A stretch of DNA of 64,000 nucleotides, taken from contig NC_089226.1 of NCBI RefSeq assembly GCF_963924675.1, forward strand, positions 47,695,124 to 47,759,123, in the 5' to 3' direction. The DNA comes from Phocoena phocoena. Its lineage: Eukaryota; Chordata; Mammalia; Artiodactyla; Phocoenidae. Both the position numbers and the translations under genes were made by a program. Positions within the stretch are counted from its first letter, which is position 1. Each line of letters starts with the position of its first letter. Shown in pieces: positions 1-11,627 of this stretch. The notes beneath the pieces were generated by a model. That model was given only the letters and a program-made list of their open reading frames with translations. It was not told the DNA's origin and searched no databases.

Positions 1-690
1 AAATTTTCAATAAAAGATGAATTGAGAATCCAAACTACAAAATAACTGAGAAATAAGTTGCCATAAGTGAGACATAGCAGAAACTATTCCTAAGCTCTTC
101 AGATAATGTTGAAAATGTTTAAATAAAGGACAGACTCTCCAAGAAAATGACAAATACAATAATAAAGATTCAGCAGGTTAGGAAATACAAAATAGAACTT
201 CTAAAAGTAAAAATTATAATAATTGAAATAAAAAAGCAGATGACATAAGTGAAGATTAAACTAAAGAAAATAAAAGATTAATGAAATAAAAAATGGAGTT
301 GCAGAAATTATCACAAAGAGATAAAAAACATGAAAGAGTTTACGAGATGTAGAGGTTAGAAAGAGAAGGTCTGACATGTCTCACTGGAATTCCAGAAGAA
401 AAGACTAGAAAAAATGTGGCAGAAGCACTTTGCGAGACCTGGATAAGAATATTCCAGAATTGATGGAACACCTAATTCACTGTTTCAGGAAGCACAGGAA
501 ATCCCAACCAAGAAAAATAAGTAGAAAAGAAGAAAGGATGTAAATTAAGGAGCCAAGAGTCCAATTCAGGAAGTTAGAAAAAGGACAGAATAAACTTAAT
601 AAATAAGAAAGAAGGAAATAATAAAGTGGAAAATATGTTGAAAAAGAGGCAAACAGAATAAGATAAGATTAAACAAGATAAGATTAAAGT
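1..690 (+). mobile_element. Old LINE-1/HAL1-like fragment (ORF1 region)
   Basis: A-rich sequence with the wording of a decayed L1/HAL1 ORF1. Around 380-408 it reads 'ctggaattccagaagaaaag', the stretch that encodes the conserved G-I/V-P-E-E block at the centre of L1 ORF1 proteins, followed by 'cagaattgatggaacaccta'. No open frame survives. The fragment is cut by the left window edge. Subfamily cannot be named by eye; an L1M or HAL1 copy is the best guess. Confidence 0.5.
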
Positions 691-717
691 AAATCAGTTT
701 CTGAGCTGTTAAATAAC

Positions 718-830
718 ACAGAGAGGGAGGAAGCATGGAAGAAAGAGGAAGGGAGGGAGATAGGAAAGGGGAAGGAAAGCACGCAAGCAAGAAAGAAGAG
801 AGACAATTAAGAAATGAAAATTTCAAACTA
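718..830. repeat. Purine-rich (GGAA/GAAA) tract
   Basis: Almost unbroken A/G on the plus strand with irregular GGAGG, GAAAG and GGGAAGG blocks. Low-complexity sequence. The reverse-strand reading frame here is only the pyrimidine complement. Confidence 0.65.
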
Positions 831-1152
831 CTTTAAATGTGTAAGTGCTTGATAAGCTAAAAGGAAAGAAAGGAGCAAGGCTGTGTGTAAATGGTTCAAG
901 TATAGATGCTAAGTGGATTTATGGTGTTATTTCCCTGAAAGCAATAAAGTTAAGATAGATTTGGAGTATTGTGTCCTCCAAACCGTTCCCTTATCTGAAG
1001 CTATTTGCCTGGGTCCTAAATAGAGGCTTCCTATCTGCATGGAAGTATTTAGATCCTCCAGGCAAGAGTGGGATATTTCATTCTTACTGATATAATTTCA
1101 AAAGCAGTCTCTGATTATCTATGATTTTAGAGTACAAAGTTTCTTGGTGAAT
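831..1152. other. No feature recognised
   Basis: AT-rich sequence between the purine tract and the first SINE. I see no repeat family, splice-bounded open frame or RNA gene here. Confidence 0.5.
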
Positions 1153-1502
1153 AAGAAAGCAGTCCTCGGGGCTTCCCTGGTGGCGCAGTGGTTGAGAATC
1201 TGCCTGCTAATGCAGGGGACACGAGTTCGAGCCCTGTCTGGGAGGATCCCACATGCCACGGAGCAACTAGGCCCGTGAGCCACAACTACTGAGCCTGCGC
1301 GTCTGGAGCCCATGCTCCGCAACAAGAGAGGACGTGATAGTGAGAGGCCCGCGCACTGCGATGAAGAGTGGCCCCCGCTTGCCAGAACTAGAGAAAGCCC
1401 TCACACAGAAACGAAGACCCAACACAGCAAAAATAAATTAATTAATTAATAAACTCCTACCAACAACATCTTAAAAAAAAAAAAAGAAAGAAAGCAATCC
1501 TC
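1153..1502 (+). mobile_element. CHR-family SINE, long form, with target-site duplication
   Basis: tRNA-Glu-derived SINE. The body begins about 1168 with GGGGCTTCCCTGGTGGCGCAG, and carries a pol III A box (TGGCGCAGTGG, 1181-1191) and B box (GAGTTCGAGCC, 1223-1233). The unrelated region has the long-form tail ('gatgaagagtggcccc', 'acgaagacccaacacag') and ends in an AATTAATT/poly-A run. Flanking duplications AAGAAAGCAGTCCTC (1153-1167) and AAGAAAGCAATCCTC (1488-1502) match at 14 of 15 bases, so this is one retroposition event mobilised by L1. A reverse-strand frame across it is not a gene. Confidence 0.95.
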
Positions 1503-1904
1503 ATTCAAAGAAAGGAGTTGTTATGATTCTTTATAGCTGCAGCATTTTCTTGGGAGAAATATTTTTTCCTATTAACCTTACAGCAGGCTTTATCTGCTTC
1601 TCATTTCATTGAGGTGAATGACAGGGCAAATTTGTGGTGTCTGAATTATTATTTTTTACTTTCTCACCCCAAATCTGGTCTCAGAGCCTCTGCCCATCAT
1701 CCAAAATTTCAAGGAGAATTGAGGAAATTCCAGAATATTGAATATAATGGTTTAAAAAAGAAAAGTTTCCACAAACTAGGAAGCTTTATGTTGTTCCGTA
1801 TCAATATTCTAACTTATATGAGAAATTCATTGATATCTTTTTTTATAGGTTTTTTAGATTGGTAGATCAGCAAAATTAGTCCTCATCTTTGTAATGTGCT
1901 TTCA
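1503..1904. other. No feature recognised
   Basis: AT-rich unique-looking sequence. A short plus-strand frame at 1614-1865 has no recognisable domain and no coding signature. Confidence 0.45.
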
Positions 1905-2070
1905 AGTGTACAAATTGCTTTAATTTTGATTATCTCATTTGTTTCTCACTATGAACTTCTGAATTTTCATATTAGGAATTGAGGTTAAGAAAGGCTAAGT
2001 AATTGCTCAGGGTCATGTAGCAGATTTATGTCTCTAAAGTCTATGATTTGTCCACTGATCCATGCTGCCT
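1905..2070 (+). repeat. MIR SINE fragment
   Basis: Decayed MIR core: 'gattatctcattt', then 'aattgaggttaagaaaggct', 'gctcagggtcatgtag' and a 3' part ending near 'ccactgatccatgctgcct'. The order matches the MIR consensus on the plus strand. Confidence 0.75.
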
Positions 2071-2372
2071 TTAAGTTCAAACAATCCCTGGAACTATTTG
2101 ACATTTGGGAAAGCATTTGCAAGGAGCAAGGTTGATATCAATTTGGGATATGATTGTTTTTGTTTCTCTATCTCAAAATTGTTCTTCTCCCCTCCCCATT
2201 TTTATTGTTATACAGCTCTAATTTCAGTTAAAGTTCCAAAGTGAAAATTCTCAAGCGTTCTCCAACCCTGGCTGTTTAACCATGTTCATAATTGTGTTTG
2301 GGAAGTTTTAAGCTTCAAATTTTCACATGGGTGTTTAGAGTAATGAGTGAGGGGCCACAAATAAATAATGAA
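2071..2372. other. No feature recognised
   Basis: AT-rich spacer between a MIR and a MaLR LTR. Confidence 0.4.
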
Positions 2373-2750
2373 TGTTACATTAGTTTTCTAGGGCTGCTGT
2401 AACAAATGTTACAGACTGGGTGGCTTTAACAACAGAAATTAATTTTCTCACAATTCTGGAGGTTAGACGTTCAAGATCCAGATGTCATTAGGGTTGATTT
2501 CTTCTGAACCTCTCTCCATGGCTTTCAGATGGCTGTCTTCTCTCTTTGTCTTCAGGTGGTATTTCCTCTGTGTGTATGTGTCCTAACCTCCTCTTTTTAT
2601 AGGGACAATAGTCATATTGGATTAGCGCCCACCCTAATGACCTCATTTGACTTAAATACTTCTTTAAAGATCCTATATCCAGAGTTTTAAGTACTGGGAG
2701 TTAGGACTTAAAAATAAGAATTTTGGGGGGACACAATTCAGTGCATAACA
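2373..2750 (-). mobile_element. Solo MaLR LTR (MLT1A/MST-like)
   Basis: Read on the minus strand it starts TGTTATGCACTGAATTGTGT and contains 'gaggtcattagggtgggc', 'ctaatccaatatgact', 'ggttaggacaca' and the end block 'gccacccagtctgtaac', all in the order of MLT1A-type ERVL-MaLR LTRs. It is about 378 bp, near full length, with no internal sequence beside it, so it is a solo LTR. No clear 5-bp target duplication is visible. MLT1A versus MST is not decidable by eye. Confidence 0.85.
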
Positions 2751-3844
2751 AGTATGTTGTTCATTATTATATTTCTGGAGTCTACCAAAGTTTCTAGAAC
2801 TTAGTATTTGTTGAATGAAAAAACAGAAAATTTAATTATCAGGATGAGAAGTTTGAAGACTTAAAATGAGAACTGCAAGATTAGTTAGGCAACCAGTCAA
2901 CTGGATGGCTGATTAGAACTTCTATATAGGGTTAACGGGGATATGAGGAGAAAAAGCATGAAGTAGCAGAATTTTGATTAATGTATGGTTGTAAAATTTC
3001 CAGTGTTATTTTTGAGGCAAGGACATAGTAAACTTAAGATTTGATAGCAGCCAGGATACTGTCAGTTAGAGGGACTCCTTCCCCCAGAAGGGTGGATAGT
3101 TTAAGATGATCTTCCAGCTTTTGGGATAACCATTTCTCACTTCAGCCATTCACTTTTGTATTCCTCCTAATCAGTGTGTAGTCAAAATTTGATCTGTTTT
3201 ACTTAGCAAAGTCAGATTACCTGAAATAAAACAAAGGGCTAAATTTCTTATATGAATAATTAAATTTAGAAGCCAATTTAGTTATGCATAAAAGATTAAG
3301 TGGAACAGTTACTTGCTGAAAATTACACTACAGTTTGACTTTTTATACAGTCAGCGCACATTCTGTTGTGTCTTTCTTCTTTCTAAATAATGTAAAATTG
3401 CCATGATTCATTAGTATAAAAGGTTTTGTTAAAATGGCAGAATGTATTTCTTTTCTTTAATATGAAAAAGAGTTTTCTTAAAAGTTTTTAATTTAAAAAT
3501 AAATTTATATTCTAAATTTAAAAAAGAATTTATTTATGGCAGTGAAAATACTCTATATGATACTGTAATGATGGGTATGTCATTATACATTTTTGTTTAA
3601 ACCCATAGAATGTATAACACCAAGAGTAAACAGTAATGTAAACTATGGACTTTGGGTGATTATGATATGTCAGTGTTGATCCTTTAGTTGTAAAAATGTA
3701 CCACTCTGATGGGGGAATATTGATAATGGGGGGAAGCTATGTATGTGTGGGGGTAAGGGGTACATGGGAAATCCCTGTATCTTTCCTTCACACCCCCCAA
3801 CTGGTACCACTGAGTAATATCTTTTCTAACATGGCTCCATCAGG
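2751..3844. other. No feature recognised
   Basis: AT-rich sequence of about 1.1 kb. Short chance frames only, for example 3696-3971 on the plus strand. No repeat family was recognised with confidence. Confidence 0.45.
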
Positions 3845-4080
3845 ACACAGTGGAAATAGCATAGACATTAGAGTTAGACTCATCTGGGTTCGCACTCTGG
3901 TTTCATCATTTATACTCTATGATCTAGTTAAGTTTTTAAAGCCTTATGAGATTGTAAAATGTGAAAAATAATATTGTGGCTTATAGAGTTGGAGTGAGGA
4001 TTAAATAAGATGTTTATAAAGTACCTAGAACATTTACCTAATCAACAGTATTTACTAAATAAATGGAAGCTATTATAACT
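3845..4080 (-). repeat. MIR SINE
   Basis: Minus-strand MIR read as its complement: 'acattagagttagactcatc', 'gttcgcactctggtttcatc', 'gtgaggattaaataagat', 'aaagtacctagaac', 'gtatttactaaataaatgg'. The order and spacing fit a nearly full-length MIR. Confidence 0.8.
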
Positions 4081-4569
4081 GATTAGTCTTAACCAATTAA
4101 CTTTTATGAGAATTTCAAAGCAGTATATATTTATTATAAGAATTGTTAATTTTTTAAAGACTCTGAGCAACATTTTGCAATCTCAAAAGTAAAATACAAC
4201 TAATTTCTTTTAGAAATCTATAACAAAACAACTTCCTTCAAAGTTAACATTAAATGGCACTATTATTTCCAGTGCTAATTAATAGAGCTTATTTTGGATT
4301 TGATCTGTCAGCATGATGTGGTAGATTGTACATTTTGTGGAGGCATGTTAACTGTCAGACTAGAAATGCCTAGTGAATTTAAAAGATCTTGAAATGTTCT
4401 CAAACATTTTGTCTTTAATGTGTCTCACTTTAAAGTAACTCTAAACACTATACCAACACTGTATTTTTCAAACAGATAAATTCAGAATATGATAGTTTGT
4501 AAGGTAAATTTTTTTCTTTTACTTAAGGGGTAAGGAATTCTTTAAAAACAAAGCCACAAGTTAATATTG
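4081..4569. other. No feature recognised
   Basis: AT-rich sequence without a recognisable repeat or coding signal. Confidence 0.4.
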
Positions 4570-4720
4570 TAAGAAATGGGACATGTGTGGCTTTGGGCAA
4601 ATTGTTTTTTATCTCTGTGCTCATTTGTAGAATGGATATAGTGCACCCATTGCATAGAATCTTTTAAGATACTGAATTCCTCAACAACATGCTATTTAAG
4701 ATATACCAGGCACAGGGTTT
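4570..4720 (-). repeat. MIR SINE remnant
   Basis: Weak minus-strand MIR: 'gtggctttgggcaaattg' followed by 'gctcatttgtagaatggata' and 'atataccaggcaca'. Strongly decayed. Confidence 0.5.
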
Positions 4721-5051
4721 GCTGGGGAAGTTTGTACAGATTGGTCTATCATTGTTTCGTACACATTTATACCCTGGACTTCTGTTGTTTTATCTGTTCT
4801 TTTCCTTTGTTTACTCTATTTTTGTCTTATTGTTCTAAATTCTGCCTCCTAATCTATTTTATTTTCTCATGAATATATTTTTCTTTATATTATATTGTTA
4901 TATTTATATTATATTCTTAATTTATAGCCTTTGAATTTCCTTCTCAATCTGCATTTTGGTTAATTTTCACTGTATACTTTTTATTTGTTTTACTTTCTTT
5001 ATTTTAATATTTTTATCTTTGGTAACTTTGTTTAAATTTTTATTTCATTGA
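4721..5051. other. No feature recognised (T-rich)
   Basis: Very T-rich stretch, low complexity in places (TTTATATTATATTG). It may be part of an old minus-strand L1 but I cannot place it. Confidence 0.35.
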
Positions 5052-5190
5052 TTTTTTAACATCTTTATTCGAATATAATTGTTTTACAATGGTGTGTTAG
5101 TTTCTGCTTTATAACAAAGGAATCAGCTATACAGAAGGAGGGTCTATGGCTTCCTATTCTGCCATCTTGCTGATGTCATCCTCCCTTTTC
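5052..5190 (-). mobile_element. L1 3'-terminal fragment
   Basis: 'ttaacatctttattcgaata', 'tgttttacaatggtgtgtta' and 'ctgctttataacaaagg' are the complement of the terminal 3'UTR of the cetartiodactyl L1s seen again at 6850, 7350 and 21955. Only about 100-140 bp are present, so this copy is severely 5'-truncated. Confidence 0.7.
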
Positions 5191-5480
5191 AGCCCTAGTT
5201 TTTGAAAAATCTTTCTGCTAGGTACAGAATTCTAGGTAGACTTTTTTCAAATGTTAGTATTTTAAAGATTTTGCTGTGCTGTTTTCTGGCTAGCATTATT
5301 ACCAGTGAGAAGTCTGCTATCATTCTTATTATTTCTCTAGGTGTTTCTCTGGCTCCTATTAAGATTTTCTCTTCATTACTGCTTTTAGGCAATTTGATTG
5401 TGATGTGGTGTGGGAGTAGTTTTTCTCATATTTATTTTGCTTGGAGTTCATTGAGCTTCTTGAATCTGGGGTTTTAAAAA
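5191..5480 (-). mobile_element. Old L1 ORF1-region fragment
   Basis: The complement of an old L1 ORF1: 'gtgagaagtctgctatcatt' and 'ctttctgctaggtacagaatt' match the C-terminal part of ancient L1 ORF1. The minus-strand frame at 5195-5392 (65 codons) is what survives. Non-functional. Confidence 0.55.
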
Positions 5481-5795
5481 ATTTCAGCTATTTTGAGGTA
5501 TAATTAATGTATACAATTGTGAGATATTTAAAATGTACATCACAGTGATTTAATACACACATATACATTGTGAAAGGATTCCCCTCATCTATTTCATTAA
5601 CACATCCGTCACTTCACATTTATCTTTTTGTGTTTGAGAACATTTAAGTTTTAGTCTCCTAGCAAGTTTCAATTATACAATACAGTGTTATCAACTAGAG
5701 TCACTATGGTTTTCATGAGATCCTCACACCTATTCATCTTATAGCTGAAATTTTGTACCCTTTTACAAACCTCTCTCTATTTCTTCACTCCTGGT
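5481..5795 (-). mobile_element. Old L1M 3'UTR fragment
   Basis: Contains the complement of an L1MB/L1MC-type 3'UTR: 'gaacatttaagttttagtct', 'caagtttcaattatacaat', 'gttatcaactagagtcac', 'cttatagctgaaattttgta'. It lies between an L1 5'UTR-like block (right) and an ORF1 block (left), so it may be nested in another old L1. Confidence 0.6.
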
Positions 5796-5799
5796 CCCA

Positions 5800-6845
5800 G
5801 TGGCAGATCAGAGTTTTTGTCTGTTCTCTCCGCACTGGGTTGGGGTGTAGAGCCAACGTGGGTGGAGTGTTTTTGAGCTCATTAAGAACTTGTTATTAGT
5901 TTAGTGCAATCCTGTGACACTCCTGAATGCAAGCCCCATTGGCTTTCAGAGCCAGGCAATCTGGGTGCAGATTGCCTGGCTCTTTCTCAGGTGGCAGCTG
6001 CTAAAGCTGGTGTGTCAGATGTGTGTACAAGGTCCTTCCAGAGAGATAACTGTGACTCAGAGCAGACCAAAAGGAGAGGGTATGGGAGGTGTCCACAGTC
6101 TTCTCTAGTGTTTGGAGAGGATTGCAGTTAGCCTCTAGATGCATGCTAAATTAGAAGCCTGACCTCAGGCAGCATCTTTTAAAGTATGCAAAGAGACCCC
6201 TTTTAGGGAAATACTGAGAGATGGGGGTTTGTGCGTGCTTACTCTGTGCTGAGCCCTGGGGGTATAGCCAGTTTAAGAATTGCTTTTTTATTTGCTACTG
6301 TCTGTGGGAGTAGTGAATGGGAGCCTATTGGTTATCAGAACCAGGAGATCTGGGCACCCACCACTTGTGAAGCAGCTGCAAAAGCTGAGGTACAGATGAG
6401 TATATTAGCTCCTTCCAGGCAGATACTGGTGACTTGGAGCAGCCTGAAGAGAGAAGGTGGAAAGCCTGAAGAGAGAAGGTGGAAAGGTGTTCTGGCTTCC
6501 CTGGTCTCTGGGGAGGATTGCAGTTAGCCCCTAGATGCAAGTTAAATTAGAATTCTGACCTTCAGCAGCATTTCTTAAAGTGTGCAAAAATAAACCCCAT
6601 TCAGGGAAGACTGGAAGACTGAGTGGCATTTTTTGCTGCTCCCTCTGCACTGAGCCCTGAGGATAGCTACAGCCAGTGCTCCTAACAAATGGGTCTCATG
6701 GAGTTGTTGCAAGCCTACTGGCTTTCAGAGCTGGGTGTTTTGAGGGGCCACTTCTCAGATGGAAGTCAAATGTTGGGGTACTGGTGTTGAGTCCAAACCT
6801 TTCCCTTCGCTCGTCAGGGAGAAACTGGGATTGTCTTTTTTTTCT
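5800..6845 (-). repeat. Three ~390-bp tandem units, probable old L1M 5'UTR
   Basis: Three diverged direct repeats. Anchors: the block CC(C)ATTGGCTTTCAGAGCC-like occurs at about 5936, 6324 and 6714 (steps 388 and 390); a CTCTGCACTGAG-like block at about 5829, 6243 and 6643; GCAGTTAGCC at 6124 and 6530. The right end 'tcgtcagggagaaactggg' resembles the complement of old L1M 5'UTRs, so I infer a minus-strand L1 promoter region with tandem monomers. Unit 2 has an extra exact 22-bp duplication. Short plus-strand frames at 5904-6131 and 6231-6527 are homologous frames in successive units and are not genes. Confidence 0.6.
6441..6484. repeat. Exact 22-bp tandem duplication
   Basis: 6441-6462 is repeated without mismatch at 6463-6484 (begins AGCCTGAAGAGAGAAGG). 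It is present only in the second of the three ~390-bp units. Confidence 0.95.
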
Positions 6846-7339
6846 CCAACATCTTTATTGGAGTATAATTGCTGTATAATGGTGCGTTAACTTCTGCTGT
6901 ATAACAAAGTGAATCAGCCATACGTATAAACATATCCCCATAGCCCCTCTCTCTTGTGTCTCCCATCTCCCTCCCACCCTCCCTTTCCCATCTCTCTAGG
7001 TGGTCACAAGGGACCGAGCTGATCTCCCTGTGCTATGCAGCTGCTTCCCACCAGTCATCCATTCTACATTTGGCAGTGTATGTCCATGCCACTCTTTCAC
7101 CTGGTCCCAGCCCACCCCTCCCCCTCCCCGTGTCCTCAAGTCCACTCTCCACATCTGCACCTTTATTCCTGTCCTGCCCCTAGGTTCTTCAGAACCATTT
7201 TATTTTATTTTTAAAAAAATTCCATATATATGTGTTAGCATACTGTATTTGTTTTTCTCTTTCTGACTTATTTCACTCTGTATGACAGACTCTAGGTCCA
7301 TCCACCTCACTACAAATAACTCAATTTCATTTCTTTTTT
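6835..7339 (-). mobile_element. L1 3'-end fragment, minus strand
   Basis: Starts with a poly-T run (complement of a poly-A tail), then 'caacatctttattggagtat', the 3'UTR with 'ccctcccaccctcc', and ends inside the last codons of ORF2 ('tttctgacttatttcactct', 'gacagactctaggtccatcc'). About 500 bp. It stops exactly where the next, longer L1 of the same type begins, and no continuation is found beyond that L1. Confidence 0.85.
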
Positions 7340-7714
7340 AAAAATTTTTTAAACATCTTTATTAGGGTATAGTTGCTTTACAATGGTGTGTTAGTTTCTG
7401 GTTTATAACAAAGTGAAGCAGTTATACATATACATATGTTCCCATATCCCTTCCCTCCTGCGTCTCTCTCCCTCCCACCCTCCCCATCCCACCCCTCTTG
7501 GCGGTCACAAAGCACAGAGCAGATATCCCTGTGCCTTGCGGCTGCTTTCCACTATCTACCCTACGTTTGTTAGTGTGTATATGTCCATGGCTCTCTCTTG
7601 CCCTGTCACAGCTCACCCTTCCCCCTCCCCATATCCTCAAGTCCGTTCTCCAGTAGGTCTGTGTCTTTATTCCTGTCTTACCCCTAGGTTCTTCATGACA
7701 TTTTTTTTTTCTTC

Positions 7715-10700
7715 TTAAATTCCATATATATGTGTTAGCATACGGCATTTGTCTTTTTCTTTCTGACTTACTTCACTCTGTATGACAGACTCTAGGTCTA
7801 TCCACCTCATTACAAATAGCTCAATTTTGTTTCTTTTTATGGCTGAGTAATAATCCATTGTATATGTGTGCCACATCTTCTTTATCCATTCATCTGTCGA
7901 TGGACACTTAGGTTGCTTCCATGTCATGGCTATTGTAAATAGTGCTGCAATGAACATTGTGGTACATGACTCTTTTTGAATTATGGTTTTTTCGGGGTAT
8001 ATAACCAGTAGTGAGATTGGTGGGTCATATGGTAGTTCTATTTTTAGTTTTTTAAGGTACCTCCATACTGTTCTCCATAGTGGCTGTATCAATTTACATT
8101 CCCACCAACAGTGCAAGAGGGTTCCCTTTTCTTCACACCCTCTCCAGCATTTATTGTTTGTAGATTTTTTGATGATGGCCATTCTGACTGGTGTGAGGTG
8201 ATACCTCATTGTGGTTTTGATTTGCTTTTCTCTAATGATTAGTATTGTTGAGCATCCTTTCATGTGTTTGTTGGCCATCTGTATATCTTCTTTGGAGAAA
8301 TGTCTACTTAGGTCTTCTGCCCATTTTTGGATTGGGTTGTTTGCATTTTTAATATTGAGCTACATGAGCAGCTTGTATATTTGGGAGATTAATCCTTTGT
8401 CAGTTGCTTGCTTTGCAAATATTTTCTCCCATTCTGAGGGTTGTCTTTTCATCTTGTTTGTGGCTTCCTTTGCTGTGCAAAAGGTTTTGAGTTTCATTAG
8501 GTCCCATTTGTTTATTTTTGATTTTATTTCCATTTCTCTAAGAGGTGGGTTAAAAAGGATCTTGCTGTGATTTAATCATAGAGTGTTCTGCCCATGTTTT
8601 CCTCTAAGAGTTCTATAGTGTCTGGCCTTACATTTAGGTCTTTAATCCATTTTGAGGGTTTTTTTTTGTGTATGGTGTTAGGAAGTGTTCTAATTTCTTT
8701 TACATGTAGCTGTCCAGTTTTCTCAGCACCAGTTAACGAAGAGGCTGTCTTTTCTCCATTGAATATTCTTGCCTCCTATATCAAAGATAAGGTGACCATA
8801 TGTGTGTGGGTTATATCTAGGCTTTCTATCCTGTTCCAGTCATGTATATTTCTGTTTTTGTGCCAGTACCAAAGTGTCTTGATTACTGTAGCTTTATAGT
8901 ATAGTCTGAAGTCAGGGAGCCTGATTCCTCCAGCTCTGTTTTGCTTTCTCAAGATTGCTTTGGCTATTCAGGGTCTTTTTTGTTTCCATACAAATTGTGA
9001 AAGTTTTTCTTCTAGCTCTGTGAAAAATGCCATTGGTAGTTTGCTAGGGATTGCATTGAATCTGTAAATTGCTTTGGGTAGTATAGTCATTTTCACAATG
9101 TTGATTCTTCCATTCCAAGAAGATTGTATATTTCTCCATCTGTTTGTGTCATCTTTGATTTCTTTCATCAGTGTCTTATGGTTTTCTGAGTACAGGTCTT
9201 TACCTCCTTAGGTGGGTTTATTCCTAGGTATTTTATTCTTTTTTTTGCAGTGGTAAACGGGAGTGTTTCCTTTATTTGTCTTTCAGAGTTTTCATCATTA
9301 GTGTATAAGAATGCCATAGATTTCTGTTCATTAATTTTGTATCCTGCTACTTTACCAAATTTTTTGATTAGCTCTAGTAGTTTTCTAGTTCCATCTTTAG
9401 GATTCTCTATAGTATCATGTCATCTGCAAACAGTGACAGTTTTACTTCTTTTCTGATTTGGATTCCTTTTATTTCTTTTTTCTTCTCTGATTGCTGTGGC
9501 TAAAACTTCCAAAACTATGTTGAATAATAGTGGGAAGAGTGGGCAACCTTGTCTTGTTCCTGATCTTAGTGGAAATGGTTTCAGTTTTTCACCATTGAGA
9601 ATGATGTTGGCCGTGGGTTTGTCATATATGGCCTTTATTATGTTAAGGTAAGTTCCCTCTATGCCTATTTTCTGGACGGTTTTTATCATAAATGGGTGTT
9701 GAATTTTGTCAAAAGCTGTTTCTGCATCTATTGAGATGATCATATGGTTTTTATCCTTCAGTTTGTTAATATGGTTTATCACATTGATTGATTTGCATAT
9801 ATTGAAGAATCCTTGCATTCCTAGGATAAACCTCACTTGACCAGCGTTTATGATCCTTTATGTGTGCTGTTGGATTCTCTTTGCTAGTATTTTGTTGAGG
9901 ATTTTTGCATCTATGTTCATCAGTGATATTGGTCTGTAGTTTTCTTTCTTTGTGACATCTTTGTCTGGTTTTGGTATCAGGGTGATGGTGACCTCGTAGA
10001 GTGAGTTTTGGTGTAGTCCTCCCTCTGCGCTATTTTGGAGAGTTTGAGAGGATAGGTGTTAGCTCTTCTCTAAGTGTTTGATAGAATTCACCTGTGAAGC
10101 CATCTGGTGCTAGGCTTTTGTTTGTTGGAAGATTTTTAATCACAGTTTCAATTTCAGTGCTTGTGATTGGTCTGTTTATATTTTCTGTTTCTTCTTGGTT
10201 CTTTCTCAGAAGACTGTGGTTTTCTAAGAATTTGTCCATTTCTTCCAGATTGTCTGTTTTATTGGTGTATAGTTGCTTGTGGTACTCTCTCATGATCCTT
10301 TCTTTGTATTTCTGCAGTGTCAGTTTTGACTTCTCCTTTTTCATTTCTGATTCTATTGGTTTGAGTCTTTTCCCTTTTTTTCTTGATGAGTCTGGCTAAT
10401 GATTTATCAGTTTTGTTTATCTTCTCAAAGAACAAGCTATTAGTTTTATTGATATTTGCTATCGTTTCCTTCATTTATTTCTGATCTGATGTTTATGATT
10501 TCTTCTTCTAACTTTGTTTTTTTGTTGTTGTTCTTCTTCTTTCTCTAGTTGCTTTAGGTGTAAGGTTAGGTTGTTTATTTGAGATGTTTCTTGTTTCTTG
10601 AAGTACGGTTGTATTGCTATAAACTTCCCTCTTAGAACTGCTTTTGCTACATCCCATAGATTTTGCGTCGTTGTGTTTTCATTGTCATTTGTTTCTAGGT

Positions 10701-11498
10701 ATTTTTTGATTTCCTTTTTGATATCTTCAGTGGTCTTTTGGTAATCTAGTAGTGATTGTTTAGCCTCCTTTTTATTTTTTACAGTTTTTTATCTGTAACT
10801 GATATCTAGTCTCATAGTATTAAGGTTGGAAAAGATACTTGATATGATTTCCATTTCCTTAAATTTACCTAGGCTTGATTTGTGACCCAAGCTATGACCT
10901 ATCCTGGAGAATGTGCCATGAGCACTTGAGAAGAAAGTGTATTCTGTTGTCTTTGGATGGAATGTCCTATAGATATCAATTAAGTCCATTGTGTCTAGTG
11001 TGTCATTTAAAGCTTGTGTTTCCTTATTTATTTTCATTTTGGATGATCTGTCCGTTGGTGAAAGTGGGATGTTAAAGTCACCTATATGATTGTGTTACTG
11101 TCGATTTCCCCTTTTATGGCTGTTAGTATTTGCCTTATGTATTGAGGTGCTCCTATGTCAGGTGCATAAATATTTACAATTGTCTCTCTTCTTGGATTGA
11201 TCCGTGATCATTATGTAGTGTCTTTTGTCTCTTGTAATAGTCTTTATTTTAAAGTGTATTTTGTCTGATATGAATATTGCTACTGCAGCTTTCTTTTGAT
11301 TTCCATTTGCATGGAATATCTTTTTCCATCCCCTCACTTTCAGTCTTTATGTGTCCCTAGGTCTGAAGTGGTCTCTTGTAGACAGCATATATATGGGTCT
11401 TGTTTTTGTATCCATTCATCCAGTCTATGTATTTTGGTGGGAGCATCTAATCCATTTACATTTAGGGTAATTATCAAAATGTATACTCCTATTACCAT
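7715..11498 (-). pseudogene. L1 ORF2 (endonuclease/reverse transcriptase) pseudogene
   Basis: ORF2p nicks target DNA with an APE-like endonuclease and copies L1 RNA by target-primed reverse transcription. The start ATG lies at 11498-11496. RT motif A ([14 protein letters not shown]) and the block [17 protein letters not shown] sit in the 138-codon frame 9420-9836. FADD is still encoded at 9430-9419, but in a different frame, followed directly by a stop where two codons are missing. The last 187 codons are open (7715-8278) and keep the C-terminal Cys-His pattern ([18 protein letters not shown]). Multiple stops and frameshifts make the whole inactive. Total span 3.78 kb, normal for mammalian ORF2. 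Confidence 0.9.
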
Positions 11499-11627
11499 TT
11501 TCTTAATTGTTTTGGGTTTGTTATTGTAGGTTTTTTCCTTCTCTTGTGTTTTCTGCCTAGAGAAGTTCCTTTAGCATTTGTTGTAAAAGCTGGTTTGGTG
11601 GTGCTGAATTCTCTTAGCTTTTGCTTG

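Noticed and set aside
1181..1233. tRNA gene (A and B boxes)
   Set aside because: The boxes belong to the tRNA-derived head of a CHR SINE. No cloverleaf with a complete acceptor stem, and a retroposon tail and target duplication are present.
5904..6131. Overlapping plus-strand frames at 5904-6131 and 6231-6527 with similar ends (GEDCS)
   Set aside because: The likeness comes from the ~390-bp DNA repeat, probably an L1 5'UTR on the other strand, not from a duplicated gene.
7715..8278. 187-codon minus-strand frame with a clean Cys-His pattern
   Set aside because: Rejected as a host gene: it is the intact C-terminal end of L1 ORF2 in a dead element.
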